Source: Icerya purchasi
Taxonomy: Eukaryota; Arthropoda; Insecta; Hemiptera; Monophlebidae
Direction of reading: 5' to 3'
Length of the DNA: 64,000 bases
Assembly (NCBI GenBank): GCA_039619475.1
Contig: CM077115.1
Location: 416,710,557-416,774,556 of the forward strand
Position numbers and translations under genes: made by a program. Positions 44,343 through 56,084 of this stretch are shown here, piece by piece. Under the pieces are notes generated by a model that worked only from the letters and a program-made list of their open reading frames with translations, ran no database searches and was not told where the DNA came from. Each line of letters starts with the position of its first letter. Position 1 is the first letter of the stretch.

Positions 44343-44951
44343 TGATAAACAATGGCAGACCAGAACAAGTCGATAAATACAAATACCTCGGGGTGCCTGG
44401 ATTAATAAATATGGTGACCCAGACGGAGAAATTAGATGTCGCATTGAGCAAGTGTGCGTTCTGCCTTTATGAAAATGAAGTAGACACTCACAGCTCATTA
44501 CTTGGACCTCGATTTAAGGTTCAGACCTCTGAATATGTCTGGTCGGTATTACTATATGGTGTCGAAACGTGGACATTGACGCCCAGAACGCTCCATAGAT
44601 TAGAAGCTTTCGAGTTTTGGTATTATAGACGCTTACTTAAGATCCCGTGGACCAAAAAAAAAGAAGACAAACGTTGAGGTACTACAGACGATGAGAAAAG
44701 AAAAGGAGCTGATCGACACTGTCAAAAGAAGAAAAATAGAATACTTCGGTCATGTGGTGAGTGGGCCGAAGTACACGTTACTGCAGAATATATTGATGGG
44801 AAAGGTGGAAGGAAAAAGAAGAGTTGGACGAACAAGATTATCTTGGTTCAAGAACTTACAGACATGGACAGGTTGCAGTGTTGAAGAACTGTTCCACACA
44901 GCAAAGGATAGGGGTGCCTACAAAGAATTAATCAAGCTTGCCATCAGATGA
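44342..44951 (+). pseudogene. LINE-B thumb and C-terminal region
   Basis: KYKYLGVPG, YGVETWTLTPRTLHRLEAFEF then WYYRRLLKIPWTKKKE, and, after a stop near 44675, KRRKIEYFGHVVSGPKY and GRTRLSWFKNLQTWTG then CSVEELFHTAKDR. This order matches LINE-A's C-terminus. The role is probably RNA binding and positioning on the target, inferred from the family only. Confidence 0.8.
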
Positions 44952-45002
44952 GCCTAAGATCGAGAACGGTCATGGCACCGAAAGAAGAAGAGAATTGGAG
45001 GT

Positions 45003-48000
45003 AAAAAGTAAAACTTCTCCCGAAAAAACTTTAAATACATCGTATCGACAATATCGAAAACAAAATTAGGTCAATAAACATTAGTAAATATGCGTACTCT
45101 TTCGAAGCTACCAAATCGCGGAAGAAATAATGAAAGAGAACGAAATAGGAAAGTTAAAAATAAGCCGGCTGCAGCGACATAGAAGAAATATTATGACAAG
45201 AATAAGGTGCAACAAAAGAGTGGGAGAGGGTAGGGGAGAGGAAAAAAGATATAAATGTTTAGTTTATCGGAATAAAGTTATATATGTAATTGTAAATGAT
45301 ACAATGATATTCCGTCAACAGGCGCATGCTTGACGGAAATAATGTTGAATATGTATGTGAAATTGCGCCAACGCGAGGTGTGCCTCGTGCCCAGGAAAGC
45401 CGCGGAATAAAGAAAAGAAATACAAAGGCGGAATATGAATACATAGTTTATGTAAATTAAGGCCATTTAAATGTTATAAAGTAATTGTTGAAAGTAATAA
45501 TTTGAAAATTCTTAATAGTAAAATTAAAATTCTGATGCGTGATGTATTATTATACAACACCTCTGGTGTTCTAAAAATAAACATTTTTTTAAACGATATA
45601 TTAAAAAACAGTTGCTAAAATTTAAAAGCGTGGGTCGGTATTTTAATACGTTTATCTAAAAGCTCTCCGCACTTTTACCATAATAGTTGAACAACTCCTT
45701 TTTAAGTTACATCGCTCGAGGAAAATTCGTATTTTTGATTTATTTACTTTTTATTTTTTAATTACATCAATACTGCGGATATTGACGGGGCGCGAGAAGG
45801 AATTTATATTTACCTAACTGGCTATGCTACGGCAGCTGACGTTTATTTTTTATATTTCAGCGTATAGGTAGGCAAGTTTTTGATACATATATATTTCATT
45901 TTTCTTTCGGTTATAGTTTATTAATTATTAGAACTTGCGAGTAGTTTTTTACTTACTGCAAATCTGTAATATAAAAATGAATGTTTGTATGTTTGTTTGT
46001 CCCTTATGTATTCCTGTACCGCTGGACGGACAAAATTTCCAAGGCGTATATGTGTTGTCCTAACGGAGGTTTTAGGATAAGATTGAATTTTCTACCCCTC
46101 TCCTTCATGATATATGAGGTTTTAAGTAGTTGAGATGCGACTAGCGGTATAGAAATACATATAGGACGAATAAAAAAATAATTAATATAAAACGTTTTAA
46201 ATAAAATGATTACCACGGTAAATAATAAACTTTAGATGACATTTTATTAATTTCTGACAAAGTAAATACACAACGCTGTGTTACTTCTCTTTTTGCGTTA
46301 CTGAAATTATTAAACCTCCATAGCAGAAATGTACCAGTCGCACTTCTAACCTAGCTGCCGTATTCATTGTAAAGAGTTTAAAGAAAGCAGTGTTTTTTTC
46401 TATTATTTTTTACAGAGAAATAAAAATCCTGAAGCATCAATTTTAATATATGCTGTCGGGGTGTTATTTATACTCAAACTTAAAATCCTTACTGGTTGAT
46501 CAGTTTACTGTTGTGGCAATAAATTAATTTTAATCAAGACAAAAAGATTAAAAGGTACGAGTGAAGATGTTCTTTTTTTTTGTTTTTTCATAAATTTGTT
46601 GGGTTTGTCAGCGGCTGGCGATTACCCATTTTTCTTTTTTTTCATATTAAATGGGTTCGATGTCAGCACTGACCCAACTACATGAGCTTAGATCACCTAT
46701 TCAAATTCTGAGGCGATCGGAGATAGAGAGTACAAAGGAAAGTAGGAGGGGAAAACGGCTAAAGATGGGAAGGAAAGGATAAAGGAAGCAGGCGATTACC
46801 CATCAAGAAAGAAGAACGTAGGACGAATGGAAAATGAGGTCGCTACGAAAGTTATTCGGGGAAGAAAAAAAAAAAAAAAGCTGGTCAGAAAGATGTTCTC
46901 TTAAATGTGTAATTATGTGAGTTAAATAAAAGCGTTTCTTTCTAAAATATTTTCTACTTTTTAGTATTATTATTATTGTTAAAAAGATTTTAACATTATT
47001 TCAAAAATGATGACACTACCTGCAGTGAATGGATGGCATAGAAGTCAATTTAATCGAGCTGTATCAATCGGTGTAAACTGCCACCGCGTCGGGTAGAATT
47101 AAAAAAACAAAAAAAAAAAGTAAAAGTATATGTAGAAAATTTAAAAAGTAATCAGGTATCTTGGAGGGTGTCAGACGAATCAGTTAAAAACCAAAATTAA
47201 TTTTTTACCTTATCGGGGGGGGGGGGGATGATTGATTTGGAAACAGATAAGTGTAATATAAGGAATAGTTTAAAATAAACTTTCGGATGGTACGCATAAT
47301 AGTTGGAGAATGTATATATGATAAAGTTATCTTTGACAGGCAATGTGTTTTTCCTTTCCTACATAATTATATCAAATCTATCTGAAGATGATGTTTTAAT
47401 TACTTTCGCATCGGGGTAATTTGTCTTTACCGGATTATATTCGGTGTTCTCGTCCAAACCCGCGGAACACTTGATCTTAGGGACTGTGCTGTTGCATATG
47501 AATAATACATCGCAAGGGAACTTTGATAAGTTATTCTACGATGATGGCATCAATGAAACTTTTGTAATAATGTTATATAAATGAGATTTATCGTTAATCA
47601 AATACAAAGACCAGTGATGATATAAATAAATCGTTCGGTTTGATCGCCGTGCGTACATACGTACTTTTATATCTGCTAAATAAAAACCGATGAAATCGCG
47701 ATGAAGAAATGAAAAGGGGGAATTTATGATAGCGTTCTCTGATAGGCAGCGGTAGATGATTAATTGGTTTCGGCTGTTCGACTGCTTGAACAAGCAGTTA
47801 AACCAGAACGCTATTAATCAAACGGAGGGGCCTAAGTCGGAATTAAAAAGTTAAAACCTCTTGTTATGCGTAGAACAACTACGAATCGGGGCATGAAAAG
47901 AGAAAAAATACAAGTTACAAATTTTCACTACGCGTCCCGTCCATTTGCACGCGGAACATTGACCGTGATACGGATACGAGTGATCGATAGCAGACGTTTG

Positions 48001-48413
48001 CTTAGTGTATGAGAATTTGAAATTGCGAGAGAAAATTAAATTTCATCGCGATGTCTAGAATTAACGAACCGACATCTTTAGATTGAAATTATTTGAATTT
48101 TTAGTTAAAAATTAACCTAAAGCGTCAATTTCGCAATCGTGTTATTTTGACAGCACAACAATTTCCATAATGGGTACTGTGTTGTCTCGAGATTCTGTTA
48201 CATTATCGTCATAAGGAGCTTTTCGTCAAAAGTTTCAATTGTTTTGATAAGTATGTGGCGCGGTTTATTAATACAATAGTTACCGCATTGTAAGCGTACA
48301 CCAGTCACAGGTAGACAATAGTAAAATTCCTAGAATAGTGAAAAACACAAGTTCTTCGTAAATTGTTTTATAAGAATATTTTTTAACTTTTATTTACTAG
48401 GCGGTGAGGGGAT
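45003..48413. other. AT-rich sequence, no gene seen
   Basis: Includes a hairpin TCCGTCA...TGACGGA (about 45310-45336), an ATATAAAAATGAATGTTTGT-type motif at 45969 onward that looks like a common arthropod dispersed repeat, purine-rich sequence (46720-46880), and a G tract (about 47214-47227). Open frames at 45130-45333, 46004-46216 and 47536-47793 have no recognised domains. Confidence 0.4.
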
Positions 48414-49715
48414 TTTTTTTTTTTTTTTAAAGTTAAAAAAAAGACGGTCTGTATTGTCTTTATTGGGCAAAATGAAGGGATATCTTCTCTCGATTTTAGC
48501 ACATAATTACAAAACTCGCGTTGGATATGTTGAATTGGATGGAATTGTACGAGGTTAGTTGCACACTAACGTGGCAGTCTATCCAATTAGGCCGCACGGA
48601 GATCAGTATACTCGTTATCGTAATTTATTGCTTTTGAGCTTTTTTTTCAATAACTTCATCAAGCGTGAAGATTTTCAGGTCTCTATGTATTCGTTTGGTA
48701 ACACATACCACGGCATCATCAGCGATATACATATATCATTCGAAGTGTTTTATTCTGAAACCGTTGTATAGTCAGTCTATTAGTTTTCTTTGCACATTTC
48801 CGAAGCGGCGTTGTATAGCTATATAAATACTATTTTTTTTATTAAAATTTTGTTCTTTAGGGTCACTTACGATTGGAGTCCTGTAAGCCAATATAGTTTT
48901 TTCAGCTTTTGATCCAGCTCCTTTCTTTTCTTTTGCATACGAAGTTTCTAATTAAGGATGATACTGTCTGAGTGCACTTCAAGATATTTTACATCGTTTC
49001 TTTTCGGAACTACGTTCTTTCCTAAAAACATCTGATTGTTATGATCCCTTTTACTCGAAACTGACACGCACTTACCTGGGTTTATTTCCCATTGTCATGT
49101 CTTTCACCGTTGCAAAATGGCGTTCATGTTTTTGTTTTGTAAAGCCGCAGTTACGGTGGTAGGATTTTTGTTTGAAGTAAGTATCATCGTATTATCAACA
49201 AACGTGGTCTTTTGTACATGTTCCTCCATAGGAAAATCTGCTACACGCAGCTCGTATAAAAGAGGTCCCCGTGGGACCCCAGCATTAATAAGATGCATTT
49301 ACGAGTATTCTTCATTATGCTTGACTTGAAATTATCGGTCAGTTAAATAAGATCTAATTCAGGGACAGCTGCTTCAATTTTGTATAATAGGCCTTCGTGC
49401 CATATTTCAAAATGGAGCTTTATTATATTTTTTCTTTTCAATTCCATCTTCGATTATTTCTACTGCTTGATGTACTTGCTGTTCTGTAGAGTGCGTGTTC
49501 CAAAAGCCAAACTGGTGCTGTAGGATCAAATTTTTCTCCTCAAATATTTTATTCAATCTAACAGATAATAATTTGTCTAGTAGCTTAGCCAAAACAGGCA
49601 GTAGTGAAATGCGACGATATAACGAGGCCTTCGTGCCATCTTTACCGGGCTTTAATATCATAATTATCTGGAAAAACTTTCACCGAACTGGGAAGCACGA
49701 TATTCTCAAGAAAGA

Positions 49716-49749
<34 letters not shown>

Positions 49750-50250
49750 TAAGTTAGCAACGTTATCGACTTTAATTCTTTCAACATGTTTGCCGTGATT
49801 ATATCTAATTCCGGAACTTTTTTATTATGTAGTAGTTTTATGTATTTTTTTGTCTACTTTTGGGATCAGTTAATCGTTCTATCACTCGCTTTATACATAT
49901 TGACCAAGTACTTAGCAAAAGCATCCGAAATCTTTTTTCCACTTTTGGCCCATTAGCCACTTTCTTGTTTTAGTATATTTTTCGCTACCCTCCACAAACT
50001 GTAGCCCGTTTCTTGAGTGTTATGGATAAATTAGTAACGTACTTAGTTTTCGTTTTTTTGGTTCATTTAGTGCATTCTTAACTCTTTTCGTTAGTATATT
50101 TAACTATTGTTTGCTCTCAGGAATCCTTCGCCACAGCATTTACACGAGCTAATGAATATAGAGAGTTATCTTTCCTTCTCAGTCAAGATAACTTTTATCG
50201 TGAACTTTATGTTAAAATTTTTTCTAAAAGTTAATAATACCTACTTGTAA
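48414..50250 (-). mobile_element. Jockey-like LINE remnant (minus strand)
   Basis: A T-run at 48414-48428 is the poly-A tail on the minus strand. Upstream of it the conceptual protein runs in order: a worn C-terminus (IHRDLKIFTLDEVIEKKAQK, about 48630-48690), KYLEVHSDS and LKKLYWLTGLQS (about 48860-48990), FVDNTMILTSN (RT FADDT box with A and D altered, about 49185-49220), AGVPRG (about 49277-49295), HQFGFWNTHSTEQQVHQAVE (about 49445-49505), YRRISLLPVLAKLLDKLL (about 49560-49615) and MILKPGKDGTK (49629-49661). Beyond 49665 only scattered similarity continues to about 50250, and a (TA)n sits at 49716-49744. The motif set is that of jockey-clade RTs. Many stops make it dead. Confidence 0.75.
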
Positions 50251-51841
50251 CAAGCTCTATTCGCATACATTTGCAACCATTCTTTTATCGAATAGCGGAT
50301 TCATCTATTTTAAAACACAAAGAGTCGTTATTGCCTTAACATCCAACTCCTTGATCATCTATCATCTTTATACAAACCGTCAATGGTTTAGGTTGAATAG
50401 AACTGTTCGTAGTTCACAAAAAGTTCTTACATAATTTTAAAATTTCCTTCCTTTTTTTGAATCAACACTTCTTAAAGGCCATATAGGGGTAATTAAAAAA
50501 TATGCACCCAAAAAAAAGAAAAATCAGAAAAAACATGAAGCAAAATATTCTTTTCCTCTAACTATTTCCATTCCCATTCCCCCGATTCATTACTAGAAGT
50601 TACTGTAGCGTACGAAAGCGGACTGTGATTTAGAAACATATTTTAGGGAGGTTTGCTTTCTTCAGTAAAAGCTAAGGTACCGTTGATGTTGGTGTAGTTT
50701 TTATAAAGGTAATTAAGGGACGACACGAAGTTACGTTCTAGTTCACTGGTTTTTAAAGTTAATGAGATTCAGAGCGATGTGGTCATGGACATAATTTTAA
50801 TCGGATGGCGTTTTAAACAAATGAAAAGGTGGTAGCGCCAAAAAATATGTTAGACCATTTGCAAAAAACTTTGTGATGTGTATTGTCTATTTACCGTGCA
50901 TAAATAGTATAAAAAGAACGTTGCAAAAATATATGAATATTTTTTAATTTAAAAATATATATATGCATATTTTTTTCTTCCATTACTGTGTTTCTCACAA
51001 CCAGTTGACAAAAGCATACCACCGGTTGTCATTTATCTGCAGTTGAATATCGTGTTTTTCACCCTATCGGCATAGGCCAAAGTCTCTTTTGGTATTTTAA
51101 CGGCATTCAGTTAGGCTGAATTGTGCGTAAAATAAAGTCAACATTTGCCCCTTTTTCCTTTTTTTTTAATAACGACATTAAACAATTCTGATTTTTTTTT
51201 CTTTTTTCTCCTTTCGACGAACGGTTTGAATGGCGAAGACGTTTCCTTTATAAATCCGGAATACGTATTAACATTTCACTCGCAGTGCAACGAACAATTT
51301 TATACTTCAGATATCGAAAATGAAAATGATTGGACGACTTTGGTCGCTGTTCTGCAAGCCAGTGGAAAGATTTCTTTATTTTACGGAAAATATTACTAAG
51401 TTCGTAGGTACCGTATAAAATGGATTGATCGAATTTTGGCTAGATTGTTATTTGAGATCTTTCTGTTATTAATGAACTTCCAGTTTGACTCTCTAGCCTT
51501 TTTTATAGGCCCTGCTGAGTTGAGCGGAAGCGCAGGAAACAAATAAAAACTTTTAATACCACTGCGCTGAGGACTCGTTCGCGAAAATGCCAATCACGTA
51601 GTCAGTGTTCACCGCCTATCGCCGACTTAGCAAATGGAGCGCGAAAGGACAAAAATTTATTTCTCAAATGGAATTTTCTTTTATTCAAAAAAACAAAACA
51701 AAAAAAAACATAACAAAAAAAAACATCCATTGCGATGATCTCATTTTGGCCGACGAGTAACGTAATAAAGAAAAAAAATTAATTTAACGTATTTTGGTTT
51801 TACTATTTATTATTATTATTAATATTATTATTATAATGATT
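50251..51841. other. AT-rich sequence, no gene seen
   Basis: An open frame at 51145-51399 has a normal amino-acid mix in its second half, but I see no family and no convincing donor splice site. (ATT)n at about 51807-51836 borders the next LINE fragment. Confidence 0.4.
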
Positions 51842-52640
51842 TTTGAAATTTGGAAGTAAATGGGAGAATATTTTGTTATACAGACGATACTAATGGTAAA
51901 TTCACGGAAATAGTCTATTCTACAGGATCTTTTACAAATCGACTTGGCAAATATTAAAAACTGGTTAAATTTCAAATAACTTTTTATTAATTTGAAGAAA
52001 ACTAAATTTATTATTTATAGTAACATACCACAGTTTAAGTGGAACGATTTAAAAATTCTGTTTGATAGGGATTCCTCATTGGAGAACGTATATGAGATAA
52101 AATACCTTGGAGTTCATCTTGACTGTCCAATTAATCATGCAGCTAAAGTTAGAAAATTAAATTTATGTTATGTAATCTTAGTAAATTTTTTAACAAAACA
52201 CATCTACATAAACTGTATATACCAACCTATATATTAAGCTATGGAATTATTCATTATCCATACTACAAAAAAAAAAATGCTATAGAGATGACATTATTGA
52301 TATAAACAATAATATATTACATTTAACACAGCTGTATGGATTGCAAATTGCTTATGTTTGTTTTGAAGAATAAAACAAAATTTAACATTTCAATCGCTCA
52401 GGGAATAACCAGAACGGCTGGAGATGAAAGAGCAGTTTTCCCGATTATTAAAAAATATCATATCCGTAATCAATCTATTTAGATAGCCTTATTGCTCTTT
52501 AATTCTTTACTAACATTATTAAAACAGAGCTGGAATAATTACAAGAACCGACGAAAAATTCGTGTGTCATACCGGTTATCTCAACCGCGTTGTCAGATAA
52601 AAAAATTAGACGTAAACTCATCAACGTTTATTTATTTACT
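51842..52640 (+). pseudogene. LINE RT/C-terminal fragment, clade unassigned (LINE-E)
   Basis: It starts at the RT catalytic box, read as YTDDTN (about 51877-51897, from YADDT). It continues with LLQDLQIDLANIKNWLNFK (about 51920-51980), LKKTKFIIYSN (51985-52025), and VYEIKYLGVHLDCPINHAAK (52090-52150), the conserved KYLG.HLD box. After frame changes come LYIPTYILSYGIIH and, near 52420, MKEQFSRLLKNIISVIN. The order is that of the last third of a LINE RT protein. Stops occur every 50-80 codons. Poly-A is not evident at the end. Confidence 0.65.
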
Positions 52641-52649
52641 TATTTATTT

Positions 52650-53210
52650 ATTCATTTTTTATTTGTCCTGTATTCTAACCTTTTGTAAAAGCTTCCATAT
52701 CAGATCATGGTATCGGATATTTACGTTTCCTGTTTTTATAATAATTATTCATTTCATCTGTCAGTTCAGCCTACTCTTCCTGCATATTTATGGTTTCCTT
52801 TGCATCCCTCCTCTCGGCATTCTGATGTTGTTTCCATTGTTCGTATGCGCTTTGGCCATTCTTTGCTGTCATTATCTAAATTTCGTTTTTCCTTGATTTC
52901 TTCTCTACACTGTCCTCTCCATCCGGATGATGCAGTTATTTGCGACGCCGATCATGTGTTCCTCCACAGCGTTTATCTCTCTCCGTGGAGTGTTCTGCCT
53001 TATATTCTTATTTGTTGAAGCTTGAACTTCCTACTCCTTATTGTGCTTCCTATATGTCCTTTTCTTTCCCACTAATTATTCCTGCTGTTTGTTCCTTTTT
53101 AGATAAAATTTCTGATCGGATCAAAATATAACTGACTTCTTTCCTTACCTTTTATTTCTGGGTAAAGGTCCTCGGTTAACGAGCCCCCTCCACCCCAAAT
53201 AAAAAATAAC
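52650..53210 (+). pseudogene. LINE C-terminal tail fragment (R1/I-like)
   Basis: SSRHSDVVSIVRMRFGHSLL (about 52809-52868) corresponds to the family pattern H..D....RLR.GHT.L. HCPLHPDDAVICDADHVFLH (about 52910-52965) is the Cys/His knuckle (C..H....C...H). They are followed by a further conserved-looking stretch (CASYMSFSFPLIIPAVCSFL, about 53046-53105). The fragment ends in an A-rich AAATAAAAAATAA (about 53197-53210). The RT is absent. Fragments of the same C-terminal type are at 10780-11070 and, inverted, at 13829-14480. Confidence 0.55.
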
Positions 53211-53429
53211 CTTTTTTTAATGTTTTATATTACTTATTGCACATGACTATGTTGTTAAATAATTAATTTTCAAGTTTGTGTGAGTGTATATCTTTCTGTT
53301 CATATATGTGTGTGTGTATGTGTGCGTGTGTATACTAGTAAGGACGATTAAATGTAGGTTGTATGACTGTGCATGTGTTTGTATATCGATTTAGATACCA
53401 AATTATAGCGGTTAATTTAAATGTATAGC

Positions 53430-53720
53430 TCATTCTGATTACACCGTTGCTGGTCTGTATTGCCACCCCTACATTGTGTTACCCCAAAAAAGACTAAAAG
53501 CAATAATCAAATGATTGGGCAGCAGAGTAATTGTGGGTGGTGATTACAATGCCAAACACAATGCATGGAATTGCAGTAAAACAAATTCTGGGGAAAGAAT
53601 GATTTTTAACCTAGTTAAACAAAGTGATTTAAATCTGACTTCTTCCGATAGCGCCTAACTTACTGGCTAGCACACAGAAATCTCATACCAAATATTTTAG
53701 ATTCTTTTATCAAAAAAAAT
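53430..53720 (+). pseudogene. Jockey-like endonuclease fragment
   Basis: SDYTVAGLYCHPY, then VIVGGDYNAKHNAWNCSKTN (about 53518-53577; the GD.NAKH motif contains catalytic Asp and Asn). Then ERMIFNLVKQSDLNLTSSDS, where family members have a conserved P/Y-rich segment. Just after, an ILDSF-like string in another frame stands for the IPD.LD.F motif (about 53690-53710). The N-terminal catalytic residues are lost. Confidence 0.72.
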
Positions 53721-54419
53721 ACATAAAAGATCAAAACTAGCTGCAAAGCAGTACCGGAGTTAAGTTCAGATCATGTACCAGTCTTAGCATGTTTTGGTGT
53801 TGCACCTATCTATAATGATTATAAACAACAACCGTTAGTCAATAACAGTACAAACTGGTCAAAATTTGCAAATAGCATGGAATTAAGTACAACATTAAAC
53901 ATACGGTTAAAAACGAAAGAGAATTTCAATAATGCCGTAGAAGCACCTGTTAGTAACGTTCATAAAGCTTGTAGATCTGCCACTACATACTATAAATCTA
54001 AATTTCATCGGAATCACACTCCTAACGAATCCATTGAAATTAGAAAATTAATACAAGTTGCACGAAAAGCAAGACGTAAATGGCAGCATAATCATCATTA
54101 AGACATGAGTATAATTATCTTCACAGTCAATTACAGCAGTCTATCATTCGGTATAATAACAATATATACGCTCAGTTCTTCTCTTCATTAAACTCTGAAG
54201 ATTTATCAGTATGGTCGGTAACTAAGTCATACCTAAAGAAACAGCCAAGGCAAGTACCGTTAAGAAAATGCAACGATGAGTGGGCAAAGACAGAAAAGGA
54301 TAGAGCTGCAAATTTTGCTGAAACGATCATGATAACAGTCGCATAGTCCAATTAAAGGCGCCGACACAACTAATACTACTCACAAAACATTTAACTCCAA
54401 GGGAGGTACAAAAGAAGAT

Positions 54420-55310
54420 TTCTCAGTTACGGCCAAGCAAAGCTCCCGGCAAAGATGAAATAACAGATAAAATAGTAAGAAGGTTACCAACTAAAGGTAC
54501 TTTAACGTTAACCTACATCTATGTATAACTTGCTATTACGACTTGGTTATTATCCTGATGCATGGAAAGAATCTATTATTTTGATGATACCTAAACCCGA
54601 AAAAGAATTAGCCAAGCTCTCTTCTTACAGGTCCATAAGCTGCTGAGAGTTCTATCAAAGATATTCGAAATGTTACTACAGGATCGCATGCTGAGATTGG
54701 TAACAAACAATTAATTCCGAACCATCAGTTTGGATTCCGTACTAAACACTCTACAATCCAGCAGATCCATCGAATAGTAGATGGTATATCAGCGGCATTC
54801 GAAAAGAAGCATTATTGTAATGAGGTTTAGACGTGGAGCAAGCATTTGATGACCTCCTATTTAAACTTAAAGGTAGCATTAACAATGATGTCTATTCAGT
54901 ACTCGAGTTTTATCTGACAAATAGATTCTTTCGAATTAAAATGAACTCAAAATTGTCAGATAAATTTATAATACGAGTGTTCCGTAAGAAAGCATATTGG
55001 GACCACTCCTATATTCCATATATACTGCGGATATACCTACTATGAACTCAACGGTTGTTGGAACATTTACAGATGATACCTGTATTTTGGCTACACATGA
55101 AAGCCCAGTATATGTGTCTGTGCTCATATGGGAACTCCTAAATAAAATCTCTATATGGGCGAAAAAATGGAAAATCAAGATAAATCACACTAAAAGCCAA
55201 CAAATAGTTTTCACGTTAAATAAGAACACCTGTCCATCTGTCAAGCTAAATGACCATCTTTTACCTCAAGTTCAAAAAGCATTAAGTACTCAGGATTGAT
55301 CATGGACCGG
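54420..55310 (+). pseudogene. Jockey-like RT fragment
   Basis: LRPSKAPGKDEITDKIVRRL (about 54430-54490), the K.PG.D motif. NHQFGFRTKHSTIQQIHRIV (about 54719-54780). EQAFDDLLFKLK (54835-54870), corresponding to A.A.AFD. GPLLYSIYTADIPT (54998-55040). GTFTDDTCILAT (about 55058-55096), where the catalytic FADD is FTDD. KKWKIKINHTKSQQIVFTLN (about 55157-55220). Joined over three frames with stops between, so there is no active enzyme. Confidence 0.75.
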
Positions 55311-55453
55311 CGTATCACATGGAAGCCTCATATAACACAAGTAAGGAAAAAGATCCTTATAAGAATGGCTATATTGAAAAATATTATTAGTTCACGGTCT
55401 TCTGTGAGGCTTTCCTGTAAACGCCTCATATATTTAACGGTTATAGCTCCCGT

Positions 55454-55747
55454 ATGGAAGTACGGGGTATAGAAGTTTATAGGTCGTCAGCAAGAAGTAA
55501 TATTAATAAAATTCAACAGTTGCAGTCTAAGATCCTCCGTGGAGCTCCTTACTTCGTTTCGAATAGCACGCTGCACAACGATCTTCATATTCCATATGTT
55601 CGAGAATATTACGCTATGCAGTACAGAAAATTTTCGAAAAGCTTAATGATAATATCAACGTGTCTAGCATGTACCATCAATATATCTTCCAGGAAATCCA
55701 CAGAGAAGATTAAGAAAAATATGGTGTCGAGATGCGCTAAATTATAG
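55454..55747 (+). pseudogene. Jockey-like C-terminal region
   Basis: INKIQQLQSKILRGAPYFVS then NSTLHNDLHIPYVREYYA matches the jockey-clade pattern (K...IQ..Q.K.LR.I..APW.V.N..LH.DL.IP.V..E). It ends at a stop at 55745-55747. Remnants continue in other frames to about 55860. Confidence 0.72.
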
Positions 55748-56084
55748 CTAACGAGATGGTGTATATATCAGAGCTGTTGATTAGTAATAGTATAAGCAGG
55801 CTCTCCTCACCTAATCCACGTGAGTGGCGTAGGGTAAGAGTATCAATGATGTTGTCATCCCTTCAGCGGAGATAAGTAATATAAGCCTTAAGAATAATTT
55901 AAGTATATAGATGGTTAAATTATTATAAGTAACTATCTAAATAGTGTTGTCATACCTCAATGGAGGTGGCAGTATAAATTAGGGAGCCTTATGCAAAGTA
56001 AGAATAAATTAATAATAAACGGTAGCAACGTGGTTAATCGACCCCGGGGTTGTGTAAATAAAAAAAAACAAAAAACAAAAAAAA

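Larger units (their letters stand above)
41509..44992 (+). mobile_element. Apparently full-length, dead RTE-like LINE (LINE-B)
   Basis: AATTGGAGGT at 41499-41508 and again at 44993-45002 looks like a 10-bp target duplication, giving an element of about 3484 bp. It begins with a G+C-rich 5' leader (41509-42060). The single gene follows, in broken frames: endonuclease (about 42061-42900), linker (42999-43500), RT (43500-44400) and a C-terminal region ending near 44951. The tail is CACCGAAAGAAGAAGAG. At least five frame breaks make it inactive. The single-gene layout, the WRR/PWT-type C-terminus and the short GAA-like tail fit the RTE group. The retained 5' end is uncommon among LINE copies. Confidence 0.8.
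53415..56084 (+). mobile_element. Jockey-like LINE, 5'-truncated and broken
   Basis: Begins in the middle of the endonuclease and ends in an A-rich tail (56056-56084), so it lacks the gag-like first ORF and the 5' leader. Order: endonuclease (53430-53720), linker (53860-54420), RT (54420-55310), thumb and C-terminus (55310-55745), then a 3' untranslated stretch of about 300 bp. Stops and frameshifts are frequent. The protein is of the same clade as 48414-50250, judging by the shared (N)HQFGF...HST.QQ(I/V)H motif, but runs in the opposite direction and is more complete. Confidence 0.78.

Noticed and set aside
51145..51399. 84-codon open frame as a host exon
   Set aside because: No acceptor after the T-rich tract, no convincing donor before the stop, and no recognised family.
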